Positions 8,576-17,867 of a stretch of 64,000 nucleotides of DNA are shown piece by piece; within the stretch, counting starts at the first letter, position 1, and every line of letters begins with the position of its first letter. A program made the translations under genes and the position numbers. The stretch comes from Actinomycetota bacterium (lineage in GTDB: Bacteria; Actinomycetota; Thermoleophilia; Solirubrobacterales; 70-9), in assembly GCA_018268675.1 (NCBI GenBank), contig JAFDWB010000077.1:1-64000 (forward strand). The letters are read 5' to 3'. The notes beneath the pieces were generated by a model. That model was not told the DNA's origin. It made no database searches and saw only the letters and a list, made by a program, of their open reading frames with translations.

Positions 8576-9997
8576 ATGCCCGCGGAAGACAAGCGCCTCA
8601 CCGGGCAGGCAGCCGTCGCCCAGACCGTGGGCCTGATCCTGCTGGCCGCCGTGCTCGTGGCGGCGGTGGTCGCCGCGCCGTCGGCGAACTGGGACTTCGC
8701 CCTGCTCGCGGTCCTGCTCGGCTTCGCCGGCTTCAGCGACCTGACCGCCAAGGTCGTCGCCGAACGGCTCAACATCTCCGGCAGCTTCCCGGCGCTGGTC
8801 CTCGCGATGGTCTTCCTCGGCGGCTCGCCGGCCGCGCTGATGGGCCTCGCGACCGCGTTCATGGGCTACCTGCGCTGGCGCGAACCGACGTCGTCGTTCG
8901 TGCAGAACCTGCTCAACTACTCGCTCTTCTCGCTGGTCGGCGGGCTCGTCTTCCAGGGGATGGTCAAAGCCACCGGGGTGACCGACAGTGAGGTCGGCTT
9001 CTACGTCCTGATCTTCGGCGTCTTCATGTTGGCGCTGGCGATCAACTTCTCCCTCGCGGCGATCTACATCCGCTACGTCCAGGGCACGTCGATCCTGCAC
9101 CAGATCGAGAACGCCCTCCTGCCGCTGCTGCCCTCGGAGCTCATGGCCGCCCTGATGGCGGTCGGGGTCGCCTTCCTCTACGTCCAGGTCGGGATCGCCT
9201 CGGTCGCGCTCTTCGGCGTCGTCCTGATCACCTTCCAGTACCTGCTCGGCGCCTTGCTCATCTCCCAGCAGCGGGCGGAGGAGCTGGAGCGGCGCTCGAA
9301 CGAGCTCGCCAGCTTCCAGGTCGGGATGTTGAGCGCGCTGCTGCGGACGCTCGACCTGCGCGACCAGATGACGGCGCGGCACTCGGCGGCGGTGGCGCGG
9401 TACTCGCGGGCGATCGCCCAGCGGGCCGGCTTCTCGCGCCAGGAGGAGGAGCTCGTCCACATCGCCGCGCTGCTCCACGACATCGGCAAGTTCATCCTCC
9501 CCGACCGGATCCTGAAGGCCAACGTGCCGCTCACCGACGAGGACTGGATGCTGATCAAGCGCCACCCGCAGCAGGGGGCGCGCGTGGTGTCCTCGCTCGA
9601 CGGCTACGGGCCGGTCGCCGACATCATCCTCGCCCACCACGAGCGGATCGACGGCAAAGGCTATCCGCGCGGGCTGAAGGGGGACGAGATCCCGGAGCTG
9701 GCGCGCATCATCTCGGTGTCGGACACCTATGACGTGATGACCGCGCGCGACTCCTACCGCACGCCGATGTCGAGCCAGGACGCGATCGACGAGCTCCGCC
9801 GGGTCGCCGGCGCCCAGCTCGACGAGCGCTTCGTCGAGGTCTTCATCGAGCTGTTGGAGGGCAAAGACGTCTCCTTCCAGCACGGCGAGGCGGCCGACTT
9901 CGAGAAGGAGCTGGCGCTGGAGGCGAGGATCGCCGAGACCGCCAGCCCCGACGGCGCGGGCAATCGGTTCCAGGTCGCGGGCGTCCAGTCGTCGTAG
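8576..9997 (+). CDS. membrane-anchored HD-GYP domain phosphohydrolase
   Basis: Putative cyclic-di-GMP phosphodiesterase, 473 residues from the ATG at 8576; the open frame has an upstream GTG at 8474 but its extra 34 residues look non-coding. The N-terminal half has about seven hydrophobic helices resembling a MASE-type sensor, followed by a short coiled linker (QQRAEELERRSNELA). The C-terminal HD-GYP domain shows HDIGKFILPDRIL, HHERIDGKGYPRGLKGDEIP and SDTYDVMTARDSYR, so HD and GYP signatures are both intact. It probably links a membrane signal to c-di-GMP turnover. No cyclase gene lies nearby. Confidence 0.9.
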   Translation: MPAEDKRLTGQAAVAQTVGLILLAAVLVAAVVAAPSANWDFALLAVLLGFAGFSDLTAKVVAERLNISGSFPALVLAMVFLGGSPAALMGLATAFMGYLRWREPTSSFVQNLLNYSLFSLVGGLVFQGMVKATGVTDSEVGFYVLIFGVFMLALAINFSLAAIYIRYVQGTSILHQIENALLPLLPSELMAALMAVGVAFLYVQVGIASVALFGVVLITFQYLLGALLISQQRAEELERRSNELASFQVGMLSALLRTLDLRDQMTARHSAAVARYSRAIAQRAGFSRQEEELVHIAALLHDIGKFILPDRILKANVPLTDEDWMLIKRHPQQGARVVSSLDGYGPVADIILAHHERIDGKGYPRGLKGDEIPELARIISVSDTYDVMTARDSYRTPMSSQDAIDELRRVAGAQLDERFVEVFIELLEGKDVSFQHGEAADFEKELALEARIAETASPDGAGNRFQVAGVQSS

Positions 9998-10026
9998 CGC
10001 GGGGGCGGATCGCGGCGGGCCCACGG

Positions 10027-10032
10027 TAGGTT
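10027..10032 (+). promoter_or_regulatory. leaderless-type -10 element for the alcohol dehydrogenase
   Basis: TAGGTT lies exactly six bases before the ATG at 10039, matching the TANNNT-N6/7-start pattern of leaderless actinobacterial genes; no Shine-Dalgarno sequence is present. Confidence 0.5.
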
Positions 10033-10038
10033 GGGCCG

Positions 10039-11073
10039 ATGCGGGCGGTGACTTTTCAGGCGCCGGGGGAGGTGCGGGTCGAGGAGCGGGAGGAGCCGCG
10101 GCTCGAGCATCCCGACGAGGCGATCGTCGCGATCGAGGCGAGCGGCATCTGCGGCTCGGACCTGCACATCTTCCACGGGCGGGTGCCGGTCGAGCCGGGG
10201 ACGACGATCGGGCACGAGTACGTCGGCAAGGTGCTGGCGGTCGGCGACGCGGTGAGCAGGGTGGCCGTCGGCGACCGCGTCCTCGGCTGCTTTCACGTCG
10301 CCTGCGGCAGCTGCACCGCCTGCCTGCGCGGCGACTATCACCGCTGCGAGCGGGGGCGGACCTTCGGCCACGGCTCGACCCTCGGGTCGCTGCCCGGCAC
10401 CCAGGCCGAGCAGGCCCTGGTTCCCTTCGCCGACGTGGTCCTGCGCAAGATCCCGGAGGGGATGGCGGCGGAGACGGCGCTCTTCGCCGGCGACGTGATG
10501 GGGACCGGGTACCACGCGGTCGCCCACGCCGGGATGAGGATGGGGGACACGGTCGCGGTGCTGGGGCTCGGCCCGGTCGGACTCTGCGCGGTGCAGGCGG
10601 CGCTGGCGGGCGGCGCCGCGCACGTCTTCGCGGTCGACTCGGTGGAGGCGCGGCTCGACCTCGCGGCGCGGTTCGGCGCCACGGCGGTCCACCTCACCGA
10701 GGGCGACCCGAAGGCGGAGGTGCGCGGCGCGAGCGGCGGGCGCGGCGCCGATGTGGTGGTCGAGGCGGTCGGCGCGCCCGCGGCGACCGAGGCGGCGATC
10801 GGGCTGGCCCGCAACACCGGCGTCGTCTCCGGGATCGGCGTCCAGGTCGGGCGCGCCGAGCTGAACCTCGGGCTGGCCTGGCTGAAGGGCCTCGACCTGC
10901 GCCTCGGCCTCGCCAACGTGATCGCCCACGTCGATCGCGTCCTGGCCCTGCTCGAGGCCGGGAAGCTCGACCCGGCCCCGCTGGTCACCCACCGGATGAA
11001 GCTCGACGACGCGGTCGAGGCCTACGACCTCTACGACCGCCGCGAGGCGCTGAAGATCGTCCTCACCCCGTGA
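10039..11073 (+). CDS. zinc-dependent alcohol dehydrogenase (MDR family)
   Basis: Oxidises an alcohol or polyol with NAD(P). It is 344 residues, a normal length. Catalytic zinc ligands are visible as Cys38 (GICGSD) and His59-Glu60 (GHE); structural zinc cysteines are at 89, 92, 95 and 103 (CGSCTACLRGDYHRC). The Rossmann glycine motif is GLGPVG around residue 177. The substrate could be a secondary alcohol, a sugar alcohol or glutathione-independent formaldehyde; the context does not decide. The pterin dehydratase gene follows after 20 bases, with its own promoter-like element. Confidence 0.88.
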   Translation: MRAVTFQAPGEVRVEEREEPRLEHPDEAIVAIEASGICGSDLHIFHGRVPVEPGTTIGHEYVGKVLAVGDAVSRVAVGDRVLGCFHVACGSCTACLRGDYHRCERGRTFGHGSTLGSLPGTQAEQALVPFADVVLRKIPEGMAAETALFAGDVMGTGYHAVAHAGMRMGDTVAVLGLGPVGLCAVQAALAGGAAHVFAVDSVEARLDLAARFGATAVHLTEGDPKAEVRGASGGRGADVVVEAVGAPAATEAAIGLARNTGVVSGIGVQVGRAELNLGLAWLKGLDLRLGLANVIAHVDRVLALLEAGKLDPAPLVTHRMKLDDAVEAYDLYDRREALKIVLTP

Positions 11074-11081
11074 CCCGTCGC

Positions 11082-11087
11082 TAGGCT
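11082..11087 (+). promoter_or_regulatory. leaderless-type -10 element for phhB
   Basis: TAGGCT stands six bases before the GTG at 11094, the same spacing as at 10027 and 21397. Confidence 0.5.
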
Positions 11088-11093
11088 TGTCTG

Positions 11094-11372
11094 GTGGCGT
11101 TGCTGGGAAACGACGAGATCGAGGCGAGGCTCGGCGAGCTCGACGGCTGGGAGCACCGCGGAGAGGCGATCGTCAAGGCCTTCGACCGTGGCGATTTCGT
11201 CGGCTCGGTCCGCTTCGTCGACTCCCTCGTCGCCCCGGCGGAGGACCTGGGCCACCACCCCGACCTGGAGATCTCCTGGTGCACGGTGACCGTGACGATC
11301 TCCACCCACTCAGAGGGCGGCCTCACCGCCGCCGACTTCGAGCTGGCAGCGAGGATCGACGCGCTGGCCTGA
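11094..11372 (+). CDS. phhB: 4a-hydroxytetrahydrobiopterin dehydratase
   Basis: Pterin-4a-carbinolamine dehydratase, which recycles the pterin cofactor of aromatic amino acid hydroxylases or acts in molybdopterin-related metabolism. At 92 residues it has normal length. The active-site signature is clear: HHPDLEISW, with the paired histidines and a Trp, then THSEGG and AADFELA carrying the later His and Asp. No phenylalanine hydroxylase gene is in the window, so its partner is unknown. Confidence 0.9.
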   Translation: MALLGNDEIEARLGELDGWEHRGEAIVKAFDRGDFVGSVRFVDSLVAPAEDLGHHPDLEISWCTVTVTISTHSEGGLTAADFELAARIDALA

Positions 11373-11432
11373 GGGGTGGGCTGGCCGCGCCTTGGCCTGC
11401 GCCGGGCCGGGGCGCCTGCGGGGTCCTCGGTC

Positions 11433-11665
11433 GGCTGTTCCTTAAGCCGGAGGGGTCGGCAAAAGGAACAGCCAGCGGGCCTGCCTCCCGGTGAGTTCGC
11501 ACTTATCCACGCTATGTGTGGGTAACTGCGAACGCACCGGGGGGTCGCCTGCTTCCGTGGCGAGAAACTTCGCCCATATCGAAGTAACTAACCACGGAAG
11601 GTCGGGGCTCCCCGGTCCGGCGCAGGCCGGGGCGCGCCGCGAGGCGGCAGCCAGCCCGGCCCCGA
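11433..11665. repeat. cluster of long inverted repeats between convergent genes
   Basis: Four successive stem-loops fill the gap between convergent genes. (a) GGCTGTTCCTT 11433-11443 with 11463-11473, perfect 11 pairs. (b) 11495-11510 with 11518-11533, 14 of 16 pairs around GCTATGT. (c) CTTCCGTGG 11552-11560 with 11592-11600, enclosing ACTTCG/CGAAGT (11567-11572, 11580-11585). (d) TCGGGGC 11602-11608 with 11659-11665. They may be bidirectional terminators, a REP/BIME-like element or a structured RNA. No protein gene is credible between 11373 and 11671. Confidence 0.7.
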
Positions 11666-11671
11666 ACCGAA

Positions 11672-12544
11672 TCAATCTCCGAGCGCCGCCACCAGCCGCC
11701 GCCCACACTCCAGCCCCGGGTCCTTGTCCGGGTTGTAGCAGGCGAGCGAGGCGCCGAGCAGGGCTTCGGAGGCGGCCAGGGGGGCGAGCAGCACGGCGAG
11801 GTCGTCCCAGCCGAGGCCGCCGGGCTGGAGGTAGTCGGTGGCGGGGAAGATGGCTTCGTCGAGGACGTCGACGTCGAGGTGGAGCCAGAACGGGCCGGCG
11901 GCGGTGAGGCGCGCCGCCAGTTCGGCGCCGGACGCGGCGACGCCGCGGGCGCGGAGTTCCTCGGCCCCGCAGAGGAGCGGCGACCGCACGAGGTCCTCCG
12001 GCTGGCGCATCCCGTGGGCGATCGATTCGGCGCGGTCGCGGAAACCGACGAGGGCGGTGCGCTCGGGGATCGCGGTGGCGCCACCGGCCGCCTCGACCCA
12101 GGCCGCCGGACCGATCCCGAGGGCGACGGCGATCGGCATGTCGGCGGCCTCGCCGGTGGTCGAGGTGTTGCCGTCGTAGAGGTCGAGGTGGCCGTCGACG
12201 TGGGCCAGGCCGAGCGGCACGCCGAGCGCGTCGCGCGCCCCGGCCAGAGCGCCGGGCAGCTCCGCGCAGCAGCCGCCGATCAGGAACGGGCGCTCGCCGG
12301 CGGCCAGCGAGGCGGCGACCGCGGCGCGGATCATGGTCGTCGTCGCGAGGACGTCCGCGCTCGCCAGCAGGCCGGTGGCGGGGTCGCGGTCCTCGCCGCG
12401 GATCCGCACTGCGAGGTCGCCCTCGTCGCGGGCGCCGAGTGCCGCGGGCAGGCCGAGCTCGCGCAGGGCCGCCGGGGCCTTCTCGGTGCCGCCGGAGCGG
12501 CCGACCGAGTCGACCGGCACACCGATCGTCACTGTGGCATCCAC
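11672..12544 (-). CDS. arginase/agmatinase-fold protein with altered metal site
   Basis: Ureohydrolase-fold protein, 290 residues, GTG start. Typical motifs are HVDGHLDLY (metal-binding D-x-H-x-D region, about residue 125) and HLDVDVLDEAIFPA (second Asp cluster, about residue 222). The first metal-ligand motif, normally GGDHS, reads GGCCAE here, so the first His ligand is missing and two cysteines take its place. The enzyme may therefore bind one metal, use another amidine or guanidine substrate, or be inactive. Members with such changes are often called arginase family proteins without proven activity. It converges on phhB. Confidence 0.8.
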   Translation of the reverse strand: MDATVTIGVPVDSVGRSGGTEKAPAALRELGLPAALGARDEGDLAVRIRGEDRDPATGLLASADVLATTTMIRAAVAASLAAGERPFLIGGCCAELPGALAGARDALGVPLGLAHVDGHLDLYDGNTSTTGEAADMPIAVALGIGPAAWVEAAGGATAIPERTALVGFRDRAESIAHGMRQPEDLVRSPLLCGAEELRARGVAASGAELAARLTAAGPFWLHLDVDVLDEAIFPATDYLQPGGLGWDDLAVLLAPLAASEALLGASLACYNPDKDPGLECGRRLVAALGD

Positions 12545-12571
12545 CCGGCGGAGACTGGCAAACTCAGATTA

Positions 12572-12922
12572 ATGGCCAAGCGCAGAAGAGAATCGAGGCG
12601 GGCGCGCGAGAAGGCGCCGACCGTCGCCTACACCGACCCGGAGGGGAACGTGCTGGTGCTGCGGGAAACGCTCAGTGCCGCGACGATCCGCAAGCTCGGC
12701 GAGCCGCCGAGGAGCCGGGCCGCGTCGCTGGAGGACGCCTGGGCGCGGCGCGAAGAGGCGGTGTTCGAGCGGCTCGCGGTGTCGTGGGAGATCGCCGGGC
12801 TGCCGCTCTCCGACCAGAAGATGCTGCTCGGCCGCTACCGGATGGCCGACGCGGACACGCGCGCCTGGGTGCGGCGGACGATCGCCTCCCACCTCGAGCG
12901 CCACATCCCCGAGCTGGCCTGA
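12572..12922 (+). CDS. conserved hypothetical protein, basic N-terminus
   Basis: A 116-residue cytoplasmic protein starting with a very basic stretch (MAKRRRESRRAREK). It continues with a short beta-like segment (YTDPEGNVLVLRETLS) and an alpha-helical second half rich in Arg/Glu ending HLERHIPELA. I do not recognise a named family. It is divergent from the arginase-like gene 27 bases away and lies two bases before the GGQ-protein gene, so the two are probably cotranscribed; the basic tail would suit binding to RNA or the ribosome, but that is speculation. Confidence 0.7.
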   Translation: MAKRRRESRRAREKAPTVAYTDPEGNVLVLRETLSAATIRKLGEPPRSRAASLEDAWARREEAVFERLAVSWEIAGLPLSDQKMLLGRYRMADADTRAWVRRTIASHLERHIPELA

Positions 12923-12924
12923 CC

Positions 12925-13338
12925 GTGGCCGAGGAGCTGCGGATCGACGAGCGGCTGGCGATCCCGCTGAGCGAGATCGAGCTGCGCGCGAGCCGCTCCT
13001 CGGGCCCCGGCGGCCAGCACGCAAACGTCACCGCGTCGCGGGTCGAAGCGGTCTTCGACGCCGCCGCCTCGCGCTCCCTCGACGAGGCCCGGCGCGCCCG
13101 CCTGATCGACCGCCTCGGCCCGGTCGTCACCGCGGTCGCCCAGGACGCCCGCGGCCAGTCGCGCAACCGCGAGCTGGCACTGGGACGGCTGGCGGCGAAG
13201 CTCGCCGCCGCGCTCCGCACCCCGCGCCGCCGCCGTCCGACCAGGCCGACCGCAGCCTCGCGCCGGCGCCGCCTCGAGCAGAAGCGGCGCGCGGGCGAGC
13301 GCAAGCAGGGGCGGCGGCGCTGGAGTCCCGAGGACTGA
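12925..13338 (+). CDS. arfB: ArfB/YaeJ-like peptidyl-tRNA hydrolase (GGQ protein)
   Basis: Release-factor-like ribosome rescue protein that hydrolyses peptidyl-tRNA on stalled ribosomes. It is 137 residues from a GTG two bases after the previous stop. The catalytic GGQ is in SSGPGGQHANVTASRVE at about residues 26-42, and the C-terminal tail is a long Arg/Lys-rich extension (RRRRLEQKRRAGERKQGRRR), as ArfB uses to enter the empty mRNA channel. There is no stop-codon recognition domain, which separates it from RF1/RF2. Confidence 0.88.
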   Translation: MAEELRIDERLAIPLSEIELRASRSSGPGGQHANVTASRVEAVFDAAASRSLDEARRARLIDRLGPVVTAVAQDARGQSRNRELALGRLAAKLAAALRTPRRRRPTRPTAASRRRRLEQKRRAGERKQGRRRWSPED

Positions 13339-13344
13339 ACGGCC

Positions 13345-14385
13345 CTACGCCGCCGGGGCGGGGCTCAGCTCGCGGCGCACGGCGGGGGCGACCTCGGTGC
13401 CGAAGAGCTCGATCGAGCGCATCACCTCGGCGTGGGGGAGGGTGCCGACGCTGAACTGGATCAGGAAGCGGTCGTGGCCGAAGATCGCGTGCTGGGCGAG
13501 GATCTTCTCGGTGACCTCGGCCGGGGAGCCGACGAAGTTGGCGCCGTCGGGGAGGCGGCTCGCTTCGAAGGCGGCGCGGCTCATCGGCGGCCAGCCGCGC
13601 TCGCGACCGATCCGGTCCATCATCAGGGCGAAGGCGGGGAAGGCGGTGTCGGCGGCCTTCTGTGACGTCGGCGCGACGAAGCCGTGTGAGTTGATGCTGA
13701 GGGCAGGGCGGGGCGCGCCGACCTCGGCCGCCGCCGCGGCGTGGAGCTCGGCGAAGGGCTTGAAGCGGGCCGGCTGCCCGCCGATGATCGCCAGCGCCAT
13801 CGGCAGGCCGAGGCGGCCGGTGCGGATCGCCGACTCCGGTGCCCCGCCGACCGCGACCCAGACCGGCAGCGGGTCCTGCAGCGGGCGCGGGTAGACGCCG
13901 CGCCGGTCGATCGGCGGCCGCAGGCGCCCGTCCCAGCTGACCTCGGTCGAGCCGCGCACCGCGAGGAGCAGTTCGAGCTTCTCGGCGAACAGCTCGTCGT
14001 AATCGTCGAGGTCGTGGCCGAAGAGCGGGAAGGACTCGACGAAGGAGCCGCGGCCGGCCATGATCTCGGCGCGGCCGCCGGAGAGGAGGTCGAGCATGGC
14101 GAAGTCCTGGAAGACGCGGACCGGATCGTCGGAGCTGATCACCGAGACGGCGCTGGTGAGGCGGATGCGCTCGGTGCGCTCGGCGCCGGCGGCGAGCGCC
14201 ACGGCGGGGGCGGAGACGGCGAAGTCCGGGCGGTGGTGCTCGCCGACGCCGAAGACGTCGAGCCCGACCTGGTCGGCCAGCTCGATCTCCTCGATCAGGT
14301 CGCGCAGGCGGCGCGCGGCGTCGACGACCGGCCCGCCCTCGACCTCGGGGGTCAGCTCCGCGAAGGTGTAGACGCCGAGTTCCAC
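13345..14385 (-). CDS. luciferase-like FMN-dependent monooxygenase
   Basis: TIM-barrel flavin-dependent oxidoreductase of the bacterial luciferase superfamily, 346 residues, GTG start. Motifs include the [20 protein letters not shown] opening and [20 protein letters not shown], with [18 protein letters not shown], as in the group of LLM proteins near alkanal monooxygenases. The start was chosen at ELGVYTF because the frame further upstream only mirrors the plus-strand epimerase. It converges on arfB with six bases between stops. Substrate unknown. Confidence 0.86.
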   Translation of the reverse strand: MELGVYTFAELTPEVEGGPVVDAARRLRDLIEEIELADQVGLDVFGVGEHHRPDFAVSAPAVALAAGAERTERIRLTSAVSVISSDDPVRVFQDFAMLDLLSGGRAEIMAGRGSFVESFPLFGHDLDDYDELFAEKLELLLAVRGSTEVSWDGRLRPPIDRRGVYPRPLQDPLPVWVAVGGAPESAIRTGRLGLPMALAIIGGQPARFKPFAELHAAAAAEVGAPRPALSINSHGFVAPTSQKAADTAFPAFALMMDRIGRERGWPPMSRAAFEASRLPDGANFVGSPAEVTEKILAQHAIFGHDRFLIQFSVGTLPHAEVMRSIELFGTEVAPAVRRELSPAPAA

Positions 14386-14412
14386 TCGACGCCGGATCCT
14401 ACGTCGGTCAAG

Positions 14413-15369
14413 ATGCCGGCCATGGTCGGCGAGCGCAGCGAGGAGGGCTTCGCCGCCCTCACCCTGGAAAGCGACGCGCGCGGCGGGCTGGCGGCGGTCT
14501 TCGTCCCCGAGGCGGGGATGATCTGCTGCTCGCTGCGGCACCGGGGCGAGGAGCTGCTCGGGCAGCGGAGTGGCCTGCGCGCCTATGTCGACCGCGCGGC
14601 GACGATGGGGATCCCGTTCCTGCACCCGTGGGCGAACCGGCTCGGCGCCGACCGCTTCTCGCCGGCCGGGAGGGAGGTGGACCTGACGCTCCCCGGCCTG
14701 CCAGTGAAGCGCGACGGGGCGGGGCTGCCGATCCACGGCCTGCTCGCGGCGGCGCCCGGCTGGCGGGTGGAGCGCCACGTCGAGCTGGACGCCGGCGGCG
14801 CGCTCGCCGCGAGCTTCGACTTCGCCGCCCACCCGCACCTGCTCGAGGCCTTCCCGTTCCCGCACCGGGTGGAGATCGAGGCGACCCTGCTCGAGGGCTC
14901 GTTGGAGATCGCAACCAGCGTCACCGCCACCGGCGAGGTCGCCGTCCCGATCGCGTTCGGCTTCCACCCATACCTGCGCCTGCCGGGCGTGTCCCGCGCC
15001 GACTGGGTGCTGGAGGCGCCCGTCCACGAGCGCCTCCTGCTCGACGAACGCGGTCTGCCGACCGGCGCGCGCGAGCCGACCGCGATCGAGCCCGGGCCCC
15101 TCGGCGAGCGCACCTACGACGACGCCTTCCGCGCCCCGCCGCCCGGCACCGCCTTCGCCCTCTCCGGCCCCGATCGCCGCCTCGAGCTGCGCCTGGACCG
15201 CGGCTATCCGTTCACCCAGATCTACGCCCCGGCCGACACCGACGCGGTCGCGATCGAGCCGATGACCGCCCCCACCAACGCCCTCCTCACCGCCGGGCCC
15301 GAGCTCACCCTCGTCCCGCCCGGCGAGACCTTCGCCGCCGCCTTCTCGATCCAGGTCTTCGAGCGCTGA
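14413..15369 (+). CDS. galM: aldose 1-epimerase
   Basis: Mutarotase-fold enzyme interconverting alpha and beta sugar anomers, 318 residues from the ATG at 14413; an ATG at 14422 is also possible. Conserved residues are visible: NRLG near residue 75, the catalytic His in IHGLL (about 110), the second His in [11 protein letters not shown] (about 180) and the catalytic Glu in [11 protein letters not shown] (about 282). It is divergent from the luciferase-like gene (27 bases) and converges on the beta-helix gene. Its real substrate may be another hexose. Confidence 0.88.
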   Translation: MPAMVGERSEEGFAALTLESDARGGLAAVFVPEAGMICCSLRHRGEELLGQRSGLRAYVDRAATMGIPFLHPWANRLGADRFSPAGREVDLTLPGLPVKRDGAGLPIHGLLAAAPGWRVERHVELDAGGALAASFDFAAHPHLLEAFPFPHRVEIEATLLEGSLEIATSVTATGEVAVPIAFGFHPYLRLPGVSRADWVLEAPVHERLLLDERGLPTGAREPTAIEPGPLGERTYDDAFRAPPPGTAFALSGPDRRLELRLDRGYPFTQIYAPADTDAVAIEPMTAPTNALLTAGPELTLVPPGETFAAAFSIQVFER

Positions 15370-15397
15370 CCTCGCAGCGTCCCGCGGTGCGCCTGGC

Positions 15398-17338
15398 TCA
15401 GCCGGGGCTCGCCGGCGCGAGGACCCGGAACCGCCGCGTCGCCGGGTGCGGGCTGAGGAGGCCGGTCGGACCGATCGCCTCGACCGCGAAGACGTGCGCG
15501 CCGACACTCAGCCTGGGGGTGGTGTAGGGGGAACGGCAACTCCGCCACCTGCGGCCGTCGAGCTTGCACCGGAAGGTGGAGCCAGCCTGGTTCGCCGCGA
15601 AGCGAATCTTCACGCGCCGCTTCGTCGTGCGTGGGGGGACGGCGCCGATGCGCACCCGTGGCGCCTTCTTCGCCTTGGTCTGCGTCGGCGGCGGGGGAGC
15701 CTGGACTTTCGAGGGGCCTCGGAGGTCGACCCTGAACGTCCGGGTCGAAGCAGGGCCCACGTACCCGTCTTCGTCGATCGCGAAGACCGAGAACGTGTGG
15801 GCGCCTTCGCTCAGTTCGGGTGATCTGAGCGGGCTCGAGCAGGGGCTCGGCGCGGCGCCGTCGAAGGCGCAGCGAAATTCCGCGCCGGCGCGATCGGCGC
15901 GGAATTCGAACGTCGGCGCGGCTTCGGCGATCGTCTGGCCCTCGCCCGGGCCGCCGGTGATCGTCACCCGGGGGAGCTGGACCTCGAAGGCGCCGATGTC
16001 GGTGCCGTCGCTGCCGACCGCGTTCGGCACGCTCGCGATGTCGACCGGCCGTTCGAAGCCGCGCTGGTCGGTCGCTTCGCCGGGCGCGAGGCCACTGTCG
16101 ATCGCCGGGCTCCCGCGCAGCAGCGCCAGCGTCTGGGTCGGCCCGCCGTTGTCGGCGAGGGTCGTGGCGAGCCGCGGGTCGACGCCGCTCTGATCGCCCG
16201 GCTGGGCGAAGCCGCAGCTCGAGCCTTCGTCGAGGTTGAAGCCCAAGGAGGTGAGCGCGCCGATGCAGCTCACGCCGACCGCCGGCCTGGCGACGATCGT
16301 GTTGGTGAAGCTGACCGGGACCGTGGCGAACACGTTGGAGCCGGTCGTCGCCGAGTTGTCGGCGAGGGTCGAGCTCTTGACCGTGGCCGGCAGGCCGAGT
16401 CCGGCGACCCCGCCGCCCTCGCTGAGGCTTTCCGCGGTCGCCGTGTTGCCCGCGATCGTGCTGCCTTCGATCGTGGTTTCGAGCTTCGGCCCTTCGAATT
16501 CGAACAGGATGCCGCCGCCGACGGCGGTGTTCGTCGGCGCGTCGGCGACCTTCGCTTCGTTCCCGGTCAGCGCGCTGTCGCGCACGCGCAGGTTCGCCAG
16601 GTTGTAGATCCCGCCGCCTTTGGCGGTCGAGTCCGAGGTCGATTCGGTGACGATCGCGGAGTTGCCGCTCACCGTCGAACGGTCGAGCAGGAGCCGGCCC
16701 TCGCCGTTCGCGATCCCGCCGCCGAGCGCGTGCGCTTCGGCCACCGTGGCCGCGTTGCGGGCGACGTTGCCGGTGACGCTCGATTCGGTCAGGGTCAGGT
16801 CCCCCTCGTTCATGATCGCCCCGCCGGCGGCATATTTCGGGTTCGTCGAGACCGACGTCGCTTCGACTTCGTTGCCGCGGAGCGCCACGCGGTCGAGGGC
16901 GACCGTGGCGCCGGACTGGACGTACATCCCGCCTCCCAATTCGGTCGTCCTGCCGTCGGTCACCGTCAGATCGTCGATCGAGATCGTTCCGCTCAGCGCT
17001 TCGAAGATGCGGGTGGTGGAACCGCCGGAGACGGTCAGCTGGCCGGCCCCTGGTCCGAGGATTTCGACGTCACCCGCGATCTGCAGCTTCGAGGCCAGAG
17101 TGATCGTCGCCGGCAGCGAGGGCAGATCGAACACGATCCGGTCGACCGTGCCAGCTTCCCCCGCCGGGCAGCCGGCGTGATGTTCGTTGGAGTCCGCCGC
17201 GGCCACCGCGTTGGTCAGCCCACAGGCCGGGCCCGGCGCTTCCGGCAGCGTGGTGTCGACCACGATCGTCGTCGCCTGGGCGGTGGCGGGAAGGACGAGC
17301 GCCGCGAGCGCGACGAGGAAGATGGGAAGGCGAGACAC
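15398..17338 (-). CDS. secreted right-handed beta-helix protein (choice-of-anchor Q type)
   Basis: Extracellular protein of 646 residues, GTG start. The signal peptide is [17 protein letters not shown] with cleavage near AQA/TT. Residues about 80-400 form repeated beta-helix rungs with GGGI and LTGN/VSGNSA motifs, followed by the choice-of-anchor Q pattern ([21 protein letters not shown]). Two Ig-like or chitinase-associated repeats follow, each with an FRCxxDG...C motif (about 490-545 and 585-640). No LPxTG or membrane anchor is visible. Related proteins are common and numerous in soil actinobacteria; a cell-surface or polysaccharide-binding role is only inferred. Confidence 0.85.
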   Translation of the reverse strand: MSRLPIFLVALAALVLPATAQATTIVVDTTLPEAPGPACGLTNAVAAADSNEHHAGCPAGEAGTVDRIVFDLPSLPATITLASKLQIAGDVEILGPGAGQLTVSGGSTTRIFEALSGTISIDDLTVTDGRTTELGGGMYVQSGATVALDRVALRGNEVEATSVSTNPKYAAGGAIMNEGDLTLTESSVTGNVARNAATVAEAHALGGGIANGEGRLLLDRSTVSGNSAIVTESTSDSTAKGGGIYNLANLRVRDSALTGNEAKVADAPTNTAVGGGILFEFEGPKLETTIEGSTIAGNTATAESLSEGGGVAGLGLPATVKSSTLADNSATTGSNVFATVPVSFTNTIVARPAVGVSCIGALTSLGFNLDEGSSCGFAQPGDQSGVDPRLATTLADNGGPTQTLALLRGSPAIDSGLAPGEATDQRGFERPVDIASVPNAVGSDGTDIGAFEVQLPRVTITGGPGEGQTIAEAAPTFEFRADRAGAEFRCAFDGAAPSPCSSPLRSPELSEGAHTFSVFAIDEDGYVGPASTRTFRVDLRGPSKVQAPPPPTQTKAKKAPRVRIGAVPPRTTKRRVKIRFAANQAGSTFRCKLDGRRWRSCRSPYTTPRLSVGAHVFAVEAIGPTGLLSPHPATRRFRVLAPASPG

Positions 17339-17393
17339 GAGGGGGCGGACCGTATCGACCGCAGGGTCCCCCGCGCAATGCCCGACGGCAGGT

Positions 17394-17819
17394 TCAGCCG
17401 GCGAGCCGACGGCGAAGGGCCTCCTCGAAGTCGGGGAGCATCGACTTCGCGATCCCCTTGACCCGCATCGCGCCCTCCGGCCAGGTCAGCCTCAACTCGC
17501 GCTTGCCGACCTCGACGATCTCCATCCCGTCGTAGGCGATCGCGGTGTGGTCGCGCGGCGCGCCCCCGGCGCCCGTGGCGATCAGCAGCAGGCGCCGGTC
17601 CGTCGCGGCGAGGACGACGTTGGTGCTCTGGGTCAGCTCGAGCAGGCCGCCGGCGAGGGTGATCGAGCGGTGCTCGAAGGTCGGGTTCAGGCCGACGCAG
17701 GCGGCGAGCAGCTCCTCGCCTGGCTCGGCGACCTCGGCGATCTGGTCGAGGGACTTGCCGAACCGTCCCCAGCCGAAGGGCAGGAGCTTCTTTTCGCGCT
17801 CGATCGCCGTTGGCGCCAC
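17394..17819 (-). CDS. hypothetical protein, PH-like fold possible
   Basis: A 141-residue cytoplasmic protein, GTG start. The central part (AATDRRLLLIATGAGG, then a TAIAYDGMEIVEVGKRELRL strand pattern) resembles bacterial PH-like domains that start with a DRRLL strand. The N-terminus (EREKKLLPFGWGRFGKSLD) is charged and the C-terminus ends in a helix. No catalytic motif is visible. It is divergent from the CitE-like gene with 48 bases between starts. The open frame extends upstream antisense to that gene; this was ignored. Confidence 0.65.
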   Translation of the reverse strand: MAPTAIEREKKLLPFGWGRFGKSLDQIAEVAEPGEELLAACVGLNPTFEHRSITLAGGLLELTQSTNVVLAATDRRLLLIATGAGGAPRDHTAIAYDGMEIVEVGKRELRLTWPEGAMRVKGIAKSMLPDFEEALRRRLAG

Positions 17820-17854
17820 CGGGCAAGTCTCGCAGGCCGGATCGGATTTGTTGT

Positions 17855-17860
17855 TAGCTT
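17855..17860 (+). promoter_or_regulatory. leaderless-type -10 element for the CitE-like operon
   Basis: TAGCTT precedes the ATG at 17868 by seven bases. This would make the lyase-hydratase-transferase operon leaderless at its first gene. Confidence 0.45.
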
Positions 17861-17867
17861 GCGGCGG

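Noticed and set aside
15398-17338. Autotransporter or adhesin of a Gram-negative bacterium
   Set aside because: No beta-barrel C-terminus; the FRC repeats and choice-of-anchor Q pattern fit secreted actinobacterial proteins.
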